Assembly (NCBI GenBank): GCA_029263035.1
Contig: JAJCYF010000239.1
Location: 1 to 11,124, forward strand
DNA length: 11,124 nt
Direction of reading: 5' to 3'
Source of the DNA: Actinomycetes bacterium
GTDB lineage: Bacteria; Actinomycetota; CADDZG01; JAHWKV01
Shown here: in pieces, positions 1 through 6,669 of the stretch
Position numbering within the stretch: the first letter of the stretch is position 1
Layout of the letters: each line of letters starts with the position of its first letter
Notes under the pieces: generated by a model
Told to the model about the DNA's origin: nothing
Databases searched by the model: none
The model's input: the letters and a program-made list of their open reading frames with translations, nothing else
Made by a program: the position numbers and the translations under genes

Positions 1-2
1 CC

Positions 3-1436
3 CCCGACCCCGGTTCGCACTCCCGGGCGGCGCTCTATATCGCCCGGGAGCACATCGACTCCGATGTGGTGCTCAAAAACATGCTGGACCACCTGGGGTT
101 CCGCACCTCCGCCCGGACCCGCGGCGCCGGGGGGAGCGCCGCGTTCAGCCCGTCGATCGACCTTCTGCCGGCGTCCCGCAAGCCGATGCGCCTGAGGGAA
201 GAAACCGTCCGTGCGGTCCAGGCGGCTCCCCCGGCGATCGTCCGGGGGCTGGTCGCCGGCGGGGCCCGGCCCCGGGTGAGCATCGTCGTCCCGCTGTTCG
301 GGCAGCTCCCGGTCGTGAAGATGTGCCTGCAGAGCGTCCTGCACAACACTGCGGGGCCGGTCTTCGAGCTGGTGGTCGTCGACAACGGCGCCTCTGCGGA
401 AACCGCCGGGTACGTCGAGGCCCTGTCGGAGGCCCATGAGGGTATCCGGGTGATCCGCAACGAGGAAAACCTCGGCTTCGCCGCGGCGGTCAATCAGGGA
501 GTGGAGGCGGCCCGGGCGGGCAAGGTCGTCCTGCTCAACGACGACACCGTCGTGCCGCCGGGCTGGCTGGAGACCCTCTCCGCCCGGCTGGACGACCCGA
601 GGGTCGGCGCGGTGGGCCCGGTTACCAACCGTTCGGAGGACGAGGCGGAGATTGCCGCGTCCTACCGGACCTACGGGGAGTTCCTGGATTTCGCCGGCCG
701 GCGCGCCCGCCGCCACCGGGGCCGGGTACGCAAGGTGGGCTCGCTCACCATGTTCTGCTTCGGCTTCCGCAAGGCCACTTTCAACAAGGTCGGCCCACTG
801 GATACCGGCTACGGTCTGGGGTTGTTCGAGGACGACGACTACAGCCGCATGCTCACCGGCGCGGGGTACAAGCTGGTCACGGCCGAGGACGTGGTGGTCC
901 ACCACTTCGGGGGTTCGTCGTTCGGTTCGCTGGTCCCGACCGGGGAGTACGCGGCGCTCTTCGAAACCAACCGCCGCCGCTTCGAGCACAAGTGGGGGAC
1001 CACCTGGGCCCCGCACGCCCGCAGGCCCAACCCCGGCTACCGGCGAACCACCGAACGGCTGCAGCGGCTGGTTTCCGACGAGATCCCGTCCGGCGACGCG
1101 GTGGCGGTGGTCAGCCGGGGCGACGAGGCCCTGCTGGAGCTTCCGGTCCGGTCCGCCCAGCACTTCCCCCAGACCGAGGACGGCAGCTATCCGGGCTTTT
1201 ACCCGGTGGACGGCGCCGAGGCGGTGGCCCACCTGGAGCAGGTGCGCGGCCGGGGGGCCTCGTGGCTGGTGATCCCGCGGCCGGCGTTTTGGTGGCTGGA
1301 GCACTACCAGGAGTTTTCGCGCCACCTGGAGTCGACCTACCTGCGAACCGTCGACGACGAGGAGTGCCGCATTTACCGCCTTGAACCGAATGCCGCCGTC
1401 CCGGTGGCGGCGAGCAACGGAAGGAGCCCCCACTGA
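3..1436 (+). CDS. Family 2 glycosyltransferase with C-terminal WWLEHY domain (5' partial)
   Basis: Cytoplasmic GT-A glycosyltransferase, probably transferring a sugar from a nucleotide-sugar donor to a growing surface glycan; donor and acceptor cannot be read from sequence. Counting from the GTG at 66, the GT2 fold begins near residue 69 (VSIVVPLFGQ), continues through NLGFAAAVNQG and carries the metal-binding motif LNDD (D159, D160) and the acidic EDDDY motif (E255-D258) expected for the catalytic base. A linker follows, then a separate C-terminal domain at nt 1059-1388 (VAVVSRGDE, HFPQ, GFYP, FWWLEHY) that recurs in the next two genes. The frame is open to the left edge, and the GTG at 66 has no Shine-Dalgarno at a usable distance (nearest GGGAG is 16 nt away), so I read the gene as truncated by the window. 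The upstream residues (AALYIAREHIDSD...) could be the end of another domain, which would make this a fusion. Stop overlaps the next start (CTGA). Confidence 0.9.
   Translation, partial: PDPGSHSRAALYIAREHIDSDVVLKNMLDHLGFRTSARTRGAGGSAAFSPSIDLLPASRKPMRLREETVRAVQAAPPAIVRGLVAGGARPRVSIVVPLFGQLPVVKMCLQSVLHNTAGPVFELVVVDNGASAETAGYVEALSEAHEGIRVIRNEENLGFAAAVNQGVEAARAGKVVLLNDDTVVPPGWLETLSARLDDPRVGAVGPVTNRSEDEAEIAASYRTYGEFLDFAGRRARRHRGRVRKVGSLTMFCFGFRKATFNKVGPLDTGYGLGLFEDDDYSRMLTGAGYKLVTAEDVVVHHFGGSSFGSLVPTGEYAALFETNRRRFEHKWGTTWAPHARRPNPGYRRTTERLQRLVSDEIPSGDAVAVVSRGDEALLELPVRSAQHFPQTEDGSYPGFYPVDGAEAVAHLEQVRGRGASWLVIPRPAFWWLEHYQEFSRHLESTYLRTVDDEECRIYRLEPNAAVPVAASNGRSPH
1422..1426 (+). promoter_or_regulatory. 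Ribosome binding site supporting a CTG start at 1433
   Basis: AGGAG inside the longer GGAAGGAG, ending 6 nt before CTG 1433. It decides the start of the second glycosyltransferase, because no ATG, GTG or TTG lies in frame at a suitable distance. The next in-frame ATG (1472) would remove the first beta strand of the enzyme. Confidence 0.75.
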
Positions 1437-2920
1437 ACATCAAACCGACGATAGTCATCCCGGTCCACAACATGGCCGGCCTCACCAGGCAGTGCCTGAA
1501 CGACCTGCTGGCCGGCCCGGACTGCCGCGATGTGGAGATCGTGGTGGTGGACGACGGCTCCACCGACGTCACCGCCGAGCTGCTCAAGTACTTCGAGCCC
1601 CGGGTAAAGGTGTTGACCAACGCTCAGAACGCCGGATTCGCCGCCTCCTGCAACCGGGGGGTCGAGGAGGCGTCCAACGATCTGGTGGTCCTGTTGAACA
1701 ACGACGTCCGGCCGACCGCGGGCTGGCTGGCGGCTTTGACGGAGTACGCGGAGCAGAACCCGGCGGCGGCGGTAATCGGCGCAAAGCTGCTCTTCGCCAA
1801 CGACACGGTTCAGCATGCGGGGGTGGTGATCGGCCGGGACCACAACCCGTACCATCTGTACGCCGGCTTCCCGGGCGATCACCCGGCGGTGCGCCGGTCC
1901 CGCCGGTTCCAGATCGTCACCGGCGCGTGCATGGCGGTGAAGCGGTCGGTATTTCTGTCGCACGAAGGATTCGACCCGGACTTCGTAAACGGCCACGAGG
2001 ACGTCGACTATTGCCTGCGGCTGGGCCGCAGCGGCCACGGCCACGAGGTCCACCTGTGTGCCGCCAGCGTGCTCTACCACCTGGAGTCGGCCAGCCGGGA
2101 CCCCCACAGCGAAGCGGCCCGGGCCAACGGCCGGCTGTACCGGGAGCGCTGGTCCGATCGGGTGGTCCCCGACGACCTGGACTACTACATCGAGGACGGC
2201 CTGCTCTCCGTCGAATACACCGGCGGCTATCCCCTCGCACTGAAGATTTCGCCCGAGCTGGCAACGGCCGGTTCGATGCCCGGGATCAGCAGGCTGCTCC
2301 GTGAGCGCTCCGGGCAGGTCTTCGAGCTGCTGAAGGAGTCGACCCGGCTGTCGGTGGAGCTGGGAGAGGCCGCCCTGCCCGGGATTGCCCCGGTGGTAGC
2401 TGCCGGGCTTTCCGCGCTGCCCTCGCCTGCCGAGGCGAACCCCGAGCGGGAGCTGGAGCTCGACCGGGGGATCGAAGCCGCGCTGTGGGAGCTGCAAAAG
2501 CTCCTGGCCGAGCGAGCCGGCGCTCCGGCTCCCGGCCGGTGGCTGGAGTACCGGGGTCAGGTCCAGCAGCTTCGGGACCTGATTTGCCGGGTGACCCCGC
2601 CCGGCGCCCGGGTGGCGGTGGTCAGCCGCGGTGACGAACGGCTGATCGACCTGCCGGACCGTACCGGGGAGCATCTGCCGCAGGATGAAACCGGGGGCTT
2701 CGCCGGCTTCTACCCGGCAAACGGCGCCGAGGCGGTGGAGCATCTGCAGGCCCTGAGGGCCCGGGGGACCGGCTACCTGGCCCTGCCTGCCGGGTCCCGC
2801 TGGTGGCTGGAGCACTACCCGGAGCTTGCCGCCTACCTGGACGGGGTGGGAGCCCCGCTCGCGACGGAGGAGTCCGGCGCCCGGGTCTGGTCCCTGGCCG
2901 AAGCGACGGTGAACGCTTGA
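1433..2920 (+). CDS. Family 2 glycosyltransferase (rhamnosyltransferase-like) with C-terminal WWLEHY domain
   Basis: GT-A fold, WbbL/rhamnosyltransferase-like glycosyltransferase for surface polysaccharide assembly; the actual sugar is unknown. Numbered from CTG 1433 (495 residues): first strand IKPTIVIPVHN at 3-13, VVVDDGSTD at about 31-39, NAGFAASCNRG, metal-binding LLNND ending at D91, the QHAGVVIG segment, VTGACMAVKR, and the HEDVDYCLRL acceptor/base motif (E189, D190, D192). A helix-rich stretch of about 110 residues follows, then the shared C-terminal domain from residue 380 (VAVVSRGDE, HLPQ, GFYP, WWLEHY). I chose CTG 1433 over ATG 1472 because the extra 13 residues supply the conserved TIVIPVHN strand and AGGAG sits 6 nt upstream. 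The CTG overlaps the upstream TGA by 4 nt. The C-terminal domain is more diverged than its neighbours' copies (AGSR replaces PAF before WWL). Confidence 0.9.
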   Translation: MNIKPTIVIPVHNMAGLTRQCLNDLLAGPDCRDVEIVVVDDGSTDVTAELLKYFEPRVKVLTNAQNAGFAASCNRGVEEASNDLVVLLNNDVRPTAGWLAALTEYAEQNPAAAVIGAKLLFANDTVQHAGVVIGRDHNPYHLYAGFPGDHPAVRRSRRFQIVTGACMAVKRSVFLSHEGFDPDFVNGHEDVDYCLRLGRSGHGHEVHLCAASVLYHLESASRDPHSEAARANGRLYRERWSDRVVPDDLDYYIEDGLLSVEYTGGYPLALKISPELATAGSMPGISRLLRERSGQVFELLKESTRLSVELGEAALPGIAPVVAAGLSALPSPAEANPERELELDRGIEAALWELQKLLAERAGAPAPGRWLEYRGQVQQLRDLICRVTPPGARVAVVSRGDERLIDLPDRTGEHLPQDETGGFAGFYPANGAEAVEHLQALRARGTGYLALPAGSRWWLEHYPELAAYLDGVGAPLATEESGARVWSLAEATVNA

Positions 2921-3549
2921 TGGCCGCCGCCAACGAAAGAACCACCTCCCGGGGCCGCGCCGACTCCACGCTTGGGGCCCGCGTCGGCCAGCTGACCGTC
3001 CGGGTCGAAAGGCTGAGCAGGCAGGTGGAGAGCCTCACCGAGCTGGTCCGGGGTCAAAACGAGCTGCTCCAGCGGCAGTTCCGGACGCAGTCCGCGCCGG
3101 GGACGGCGGCGGGGGAGGCTCCCGCAGCCCGCCTGGGGGCGGAGGCAGACCCGGCGGGCCCCGACGATTCCGACGGTTACGCCGACCTGGTGATCCGGAT
3201 CCGGGCCCTGGTCCGGTCGGTCGTCCCCTCCGGGGCTTCAGTGGCGGTAGCGAGCAAGGGCGACGAGGAGCTGCTGCTGCTGGAGGGCCGCAACGGGTGG
3301 CACTTCCCCCAGGTCGAGGGCGGGGAGTACGCCGGCCACCACCCCCTGGACGGCGAAGACGCCACCCGGGGGCTGGAGGAGCTGAGGGAGATGGGGGCCC
3401 AGTACTTCGTGCTGCCCCAGACCGCCTTTTGGTGGCTCGACCACTACACCGACTTCGCCCGGCATCTGACCGACCGCTACCGGGTGGCGCTGCGCAACGC
3501 CGACGCCTGCCTGATCTTCGACCTGCAAACCGAAGGGAAGTCCTCTTGA
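2920..3549 (+). CDS. Small coiled-coil protein with stand-alone WWLDHY domain
   Basis: A 209-residue protein with no signal peptide or membrane segment. Residues about 20-50 (VGQLTVRVERLSRQVESL and onward) have the heptad spacing of a coiled coil. A low-complexity Ala/Gly/Pro linker follows, then from residue 90 the same domain that ends the two preceding glycosyltransferases: VAVASKGDE, WHFPQ, GHHPLDGEDA, FVLPQTAFWWLDHY, ending ACLIFDL. No glycosyltransferase motif is present. ATG 2920 overlaps the upstream TGA by one base (TGATG), and the ribosome binding site is weak, so translation is probably coupled. The function is not known. A scaffold or oligomerising partner for the neighbouring glycosyltransferases would fit a coiled coil joined to a shared domain, but that is inference. 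Confidence 0.85.
   Translation: MAAANERTTSRGRADSTLGARVGQLTVRVERLSRQVESLTELVRGQNELLQRQFRTQSAPGTAAGEAPAARLGAEADPAGPDDSDGYADLVIRIRALVRSVVPSGASVAVASKGDEELLLLEGRNGWHFPQVEGGEYAGHHPLDGEDATRGLEELREMGAQYFVLPQTAFWWLDHYTDFARHLTDRYRVALRNADACLIFDLQTEGKSS
3533..3540 (+). promoter_or_regulatory. Ribosome binding site for TTG start at 3546
   Basis: AAGGGAAG, purine-rich and ending 5 nt before TTG 3546 (its AAGGG core lies 8 nt away). It supports the TTG that overlaps the preceding TGA rather than the in-frame GTG at 3561, which would shorten the first beta strand. Confidence 0.55.
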
Positions 3550-4859
3550 GCCGAAAACGTGTGCTCTACATCGTCCATGCCCATCCGACCGTGCTTGCCG
3601 GGGGGGCCGAGAACTACGCCCACCAGCTCTACGAGCAGATGCGCGACGACGCCGGGTTCGAGCCGGTGCTTCTGGCACGGACCGGCCCCCCGAGCTACAA
3701 GCAGGGGTTGCCGCACCTGGGTACGCCGCTGATCCCGGTGGAGGGCGACCCCAACCAGTACCTGCTCTACACCGACGCGGCGGGCTACGACTACTTCAAC
3801 GGCACCATGAAGAACAAGGGCCTGTACACCGAACATTTCCGGGCGTTCCTGGAGGCCTACCGTCCCGACGTGGTGCATTTTCAGCACACGATCTTTTTGG
3901 GTATGGACATGGTCCTGCAGGCCCGGCGCACCCTTCCCGACGCGGCCATCGTCTACACGCTTCACGAGTACCTGCCGATCTGCTTCAACGACGGGCAGAT
4001 GATGACCCGAAAGGGCGCCCTCTGCGATCACGCGTCTCCCAGGCGATGCCACGAGTGCTTTCCGGATCGATCGCCGCAGGACTTCTTTCTGCGGGAGCAG
4101 TTCCTCAAGTCCCACCTTGACCTGGTGGACCTGTTCATCGCGCCCAGCCGGTTTCTCAAGAACCGGTACGTGCAGTGGGGTATCGATTCGGATCGCATCC
4201 GGGTCGAGGAGAACGGCAGGCCCCTTTCGGAGCGGGTAGAGGCCGGCGAGTCCCGTCCCCGCGCCCGGTTCGGCTTCTTCGGCCAGTTCAATCAGTTCAA
4301 GGGCGCCGACCTGGCAATCGAGGCGATGCAGCTTCTGGGCGACCGGCCGGAGGTAAAAGGGGCCGGGCCGGCCCCCCACCTGTGGCTGCACGGGGCCAAC
4401 CTGGAGTACCAGTCCGAGGAGTTCCAGGATCGTTTCGGCCGGCTGCTCGCAGAGAACGATGCTTCGGTAACCCTGAAGGGCAGGTACCGTCCCGACGAGC
4501 TGCCGTCGCTGATGGCCGGGGTCGACTGGGTGGTGGTGCCCTCCCGGTGGTGGGAGAACTCGCCGCTGGTGATCCAGGAGGCGTTCCAGCACCACCGGCC
4601 GGTTATCTGCAGTGATATCGGGGGGATGGCCGAGAAGGTGACCCCCGGGGTCAACGGCCTTCACTTCCGGGTCGGCGACGCCCGCAGCCTGGCCGGGGCC
4701 CTGGCCGAGGCCGCGACCACCGAGGGGTTGTGGGAGCGGCTGCACTCCGGCATCCCGCAGGTTCCGTCCCTGAAGGAGCACGCCGGCAACCTGACCGGGA
4801 TCTACCGGCAGCTGCTGAAATCCAAGTCCAGAAAGGGGATCGCGTATGTCGGTAGTTGA
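3546..4859 (+). CDS. GT-B (GT4-type) glycosyltransferase
   Basis: A 437-residue retaining-type GT-B glycosyltransferase, expected to act at the inner face of the membrane using a nucleotide-sugar donor. The N-terminal Rossmann domain opens with RVLYIVHAHP and the glycine-rich loop GGAE (residues 19-22), then VVHFQHTIF and YTLHEYLPICFNDGQ. A cysteine cluster, C160 and a CxxC at 168-171 (RRCHECFP), lies between the helices as in many GT4 enzymes. The C-terminal donor domain starts near ARFGFFGQFNQFKGADLAIE and has LKGRYRPDELPSLM, PSRWWENSPLVIQEAF with the EX7E motif (E337, E345), then CSDIGGMAE. TTG 3546 was chosen for its TTGA overlap and purine-rich upstream site. Length and motifs are normal for the family. 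The substrate is not predictable. The downstream gene begins within its last 14 nt. Confidence 0.92.
   Translation: MSRKRVLYIVHAHPTVLAGGAENYAHQLYEQMRDDAGFEPVLLARTGPPSYKQGLPHLGTPLIPVEGDPNQYLLYTDAAGYDYFNGTMKNKGLYTEHFRAFLEAYRPDVVHFQHTIFLGMDMVLQARRTLPDAAIVYTLHEYLPICFNDGQMMTRKGALCDHASPRRCHECFPDRSPQDFFLREQFLKSHLDLVDLFIAPSRFLKNRYVQWGIDSDRIRVEENGRPLSERVEAGESRPRARFGFFGQFNQFKGADLAIEAMQLLGDRPEVKGAGPAPHLWLHGANLEYQSEEFQDRFGRLLAENDASVTLKGRYRPDELPSLMAGVDWVVVPSRWWENSPLVIQEAFQHHRPVICSDIGGMAEKVTPGVNGLHFRVGDARSLAGALAEAATTEGLWERLHSGIPQVPSLKEHAGNLTGIYRQLLKSKSRKGIAYVGS
4832..4838 (+). promoter_or_regulatory. Ribosome binding site for ATG 4846
   Basis: AAAGGGG, 7 nt before ATG 4846 and inside the end of the upstream glycosyltransferase gene. 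It sets the start of the 607-residue protein, giving a 14-nt overlap, the longest in the cluster. Confidence 0.6.
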
Positions 4860-6669
4860 GCTTGCCGGGGTGAGCGCCGGCCGGCGTGCCTCGAGCGCAA
4901 CCGGCAGAGCCGCCGCCGGGTTGGACTACGCCTGCCGGCTTTCCGGCGACGTCCTGGTGCTGAAGGGCTCCACCCGGGCGGCGCTGCCCCGCATCCCCGG
5001 GTACCGCGAGTCCACGATCGGGATCACCTCGACCCCGGCCATCACCTTCCCCCAGCCCGGCTCGGGGCGGGGTACCGGATTTTTGTCGCTGGTCTCCGCC
5101 CGCGAGCTGGGACGGCGCCGCCGGCTGGACCTGGGCCCGGTGCGCCTGACCCTGGATCCGGCGATGCTCGAGGACAAGCTGGTCGACCCGGCCGAGCTGG
5201 CGATGAGGCTCTCCGGCCTGGACGCCACCTCCCGGCACCGGTGCCTGGATCTGCTGACCTGCGGGCTGTGTATGTGCGAGGGCGCCGCCCGGGTGCCCCT
5301 GGCCAAGGCCCTGTTCGACCTCCGGGAGACGCTGCGGGAGCGCCTGGACACCTCGCACGTCGATCAGCGGACCCCCAAAGCCCTCCACCTCGACGCCCTG
5401 TTCAGCGTCGACAACCGGTCGTTCTACGTCCGGGGGTGGATGCGCGACGCCGAGGCGGAGATCAGCAGCCTGGTGGCGGTGTCTCCCGAGGGCCGGACCG
5501 TCGACCTCACCGGACGGCTGGTGCGGTATGCCCGGCCGGATGTAACCGCCCTCTACGGGCCGAGTCACGGCCACAACCGCCTGGGCTTCGTCGGGTACTT
5601 CGAGCTTCCGGTTCCCAGCATCCTGTGCGAGGGGTGGGTCTTCATGATGTTCGACGGTGCCGGCGGCTCGGTGGAGGCGCCGGCGCCGCCGGTGGCCGAC
5701 GAGCCGCACCACGTCCGCACCGCATTGATGGCCGACCTGATCCACGACCGCAGCTCCGAGCGGCTGCTGTGGCAGCACACCTTCCCGGCGGTGAGCCGGG
5801 TGCAGGAGCGGCTGGCCGCCGGCGTGGAGATCGCGGAGGTCTGCGACTACGGCGCCCCGCCGGTAAACCCGGAGGTGTCGGTGATCGTGCCGCTCTACAA
5901 GCGCATCGATTTCTGCGAGTACCACATGGCGCAGTTCCTTCACGACCCGGACCTGGCGTCGACCGAGTTGATCTACGTGCTGGACTCGCCGGAGATGGCG
6001 GCCGAGCTCACCGCTCTGGCCCGCCAACTCTGGGCGCTTTACGGCATTGCATTCCGCACCGTGGTCCTCAACCGCAACAGCGGCTTCTCCGCCGCCAACA
6101 ACATGGGGGCCTCGGTGGCCACCGGACGCCGGCTGCTGCTGATGAACTCGGACGTGATGCCCAAACGGCCGGGGTGGCTGGGGGAGATGGCCCGCTTTTA
6201 CGCCCGGACCAAGGGCATCGGAGCGCTGGGGCCGAAGCTGCTTTACGCCGAGGGGTCGATTCAGCACGCCGGGATGTACTTTCGCCGGTCCGAGGAGGCC
6301 GGCACCTGGCTGAACGCCCACCACTACCAGGGCCTGAGCGGTTCGTTCCCCCCGGCCAACGTCCGCCGCCCGGTGCACGGCGTCACCGGGGCCTGCCTGA
6401 TGATCGATCGAAAGCTCTACAGCTCGATAGGCGGCCTTCGGGGCGTCTACGTCCAGGGCGACTTCGAGGACTCGGACCTGTGCCTGCGCCTCACGGAGAT
6501 GGGGCGGACCCACTGGTATCTGCCGGAGGTGGAGCTGTACCACCTGGAGGGTCAGTCCTACTCGACCGATCTTCGCCGCATGACCTTTCGCTACAACTCC
6601 TGGCTCCACACCCTGTTGTGGGATGCCCGGATCCAAAAGCTGGGGAACCCGAAGGAGGCACAAGTATGA
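4846..6669 (+). CDS. Two-part protein: unknown N-terminal region fused to a family 2 glycosyltransferase
   Basis: 607 residues, about twice a simple GT2 domain. The first 185 residues are not recognised; they have no signal peptide and include a short Cys-rich stretch (CGLCMCEG). Residues about 186-260 look like a small beta-rich domain (FSVDNRSFYVRGWMRD, then RPDVTALYG and LGFVGYFELP) of a kind I associate with the flanks of other bacterial glycosyltransferases, though I cannot name it. From about residue 341 comes a GT2 domain: PEVSVIVPLYKR, NRNSGFSAANNMGA, metal-binding MNSD (D436), QHAGMYF, VTGACLMIDR, and DFEDSDLCLRL (E541-D544), ending with YHLEGQSY. The GT2 half is expected to be an active cytoplasmic transferase; the N-terminal half may bind acceptor or partners. 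An AAAGGGG site precedes ATG 4846. The stop overlaps the next ATG (ATGA). Confidence 0.9.
   Translation: MSVVELAGVSAGRRASSATGRAAAGLDYACRLSGDVLVLKGSTRAALPRIPGYRESTIGITSTPAITFPQPGSGRGTGFLSLVSARELGRRRRLDLGPVRLTLDPAMLEDKLVDPAELAMRLSGLDATSRHRCLDLLTCGLCMCEGAARVPLAKALFDLRETLRERLDTSHVDQRTPKALHLDALFSVDNRSFYVRGWMRDAEAEISSLVAVSPEGRTVDLTGRLVRYARPDVTALYGPSHGHNRLGFVGYFELPVPSILCEGWVFMMFDGAGGSVEAPAPPVADEPHHVRTALMADLIHDRSSERLLWQHTFPAVSRVQERLAAGVEIAEVCDYGAPPVNPEVSVIVPLYKRIDFCEYHMAQFLHDPDLASTELIYVLDSPEMAAELTALARQLWALYGIAFRTVVLNRNSGFSAANNMGASVATGRRLLLMNSDVMPKRPGWLGEMARFYARTKGIGALGPKLLYAEGSIQHAGMYFRRSEEAGTWLNAHHYQGLSGSFPPANVRRPVHGVTGACLMIDRKLYSSIGGLRGVYVQGDFEDSDLCLRLTEMGRTHWYLPEVELYHLEGQSYSTDLRRMTFRYNSWLHTLLWDARIQKLGNPKEAQV
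6652..6658 (+). promoter_or_regulatory. Strong ribosome binding site for ATG 6666
   Basis: AAGGAGG, 7 nt before ATG 6666, is the closest match to the anti-Shine-Dalgarno consensus in the window. It fixes the start of the first pyruvyl transferase-family gene; the same frame is open far upstream but only as a shadow of the previous gene. It may raise expression of this gene above coupling alone. Confidence 0.75.

Noticed and set aside
1373..2815. A 480-codon open frame on the minus strand opposite the second glycosyltransferase
   Set aside because: Same antisense GC artefact: the translation has no recognisable motif, while the plus-strand protein carries complete GT2 motifs.
3477..4781. A 434-codon minus-strand open frame opposite the GT-B gene
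   Set aside because: No motif and biased composition; the opposite strand encodes a clear GT-B enzyme with EX7E.
5675..5698. GC-rich palindromic stretch that could form a hairpin
   Set aside because: It lies inside a coding region, has no T-run, and encodes an Ala/Pro linker; composition explains it, so I do not call a terminator.
4651..6663. A 670-codon open frame on the minus strand opposite the GT-B/GT2 genes
   Set aside because: It lies opposite well-supported genes, has low-complexity Gly/Pro/Arg/Val/Gln-rich sequence without domains, and arises because GC-rich codons on one strand avoid stops on the other.
5241..6665. Upstream extension of the first pyruvyl transferase-family gene in its own frame
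   Set aside because: The extension overlaps nearly the whole preceding gene and is Arg/Pro/Gly-rich noise. The AAGGAGG site and conserved MKIATLQGPL start, matched by the paralogue, place the start at 6666.
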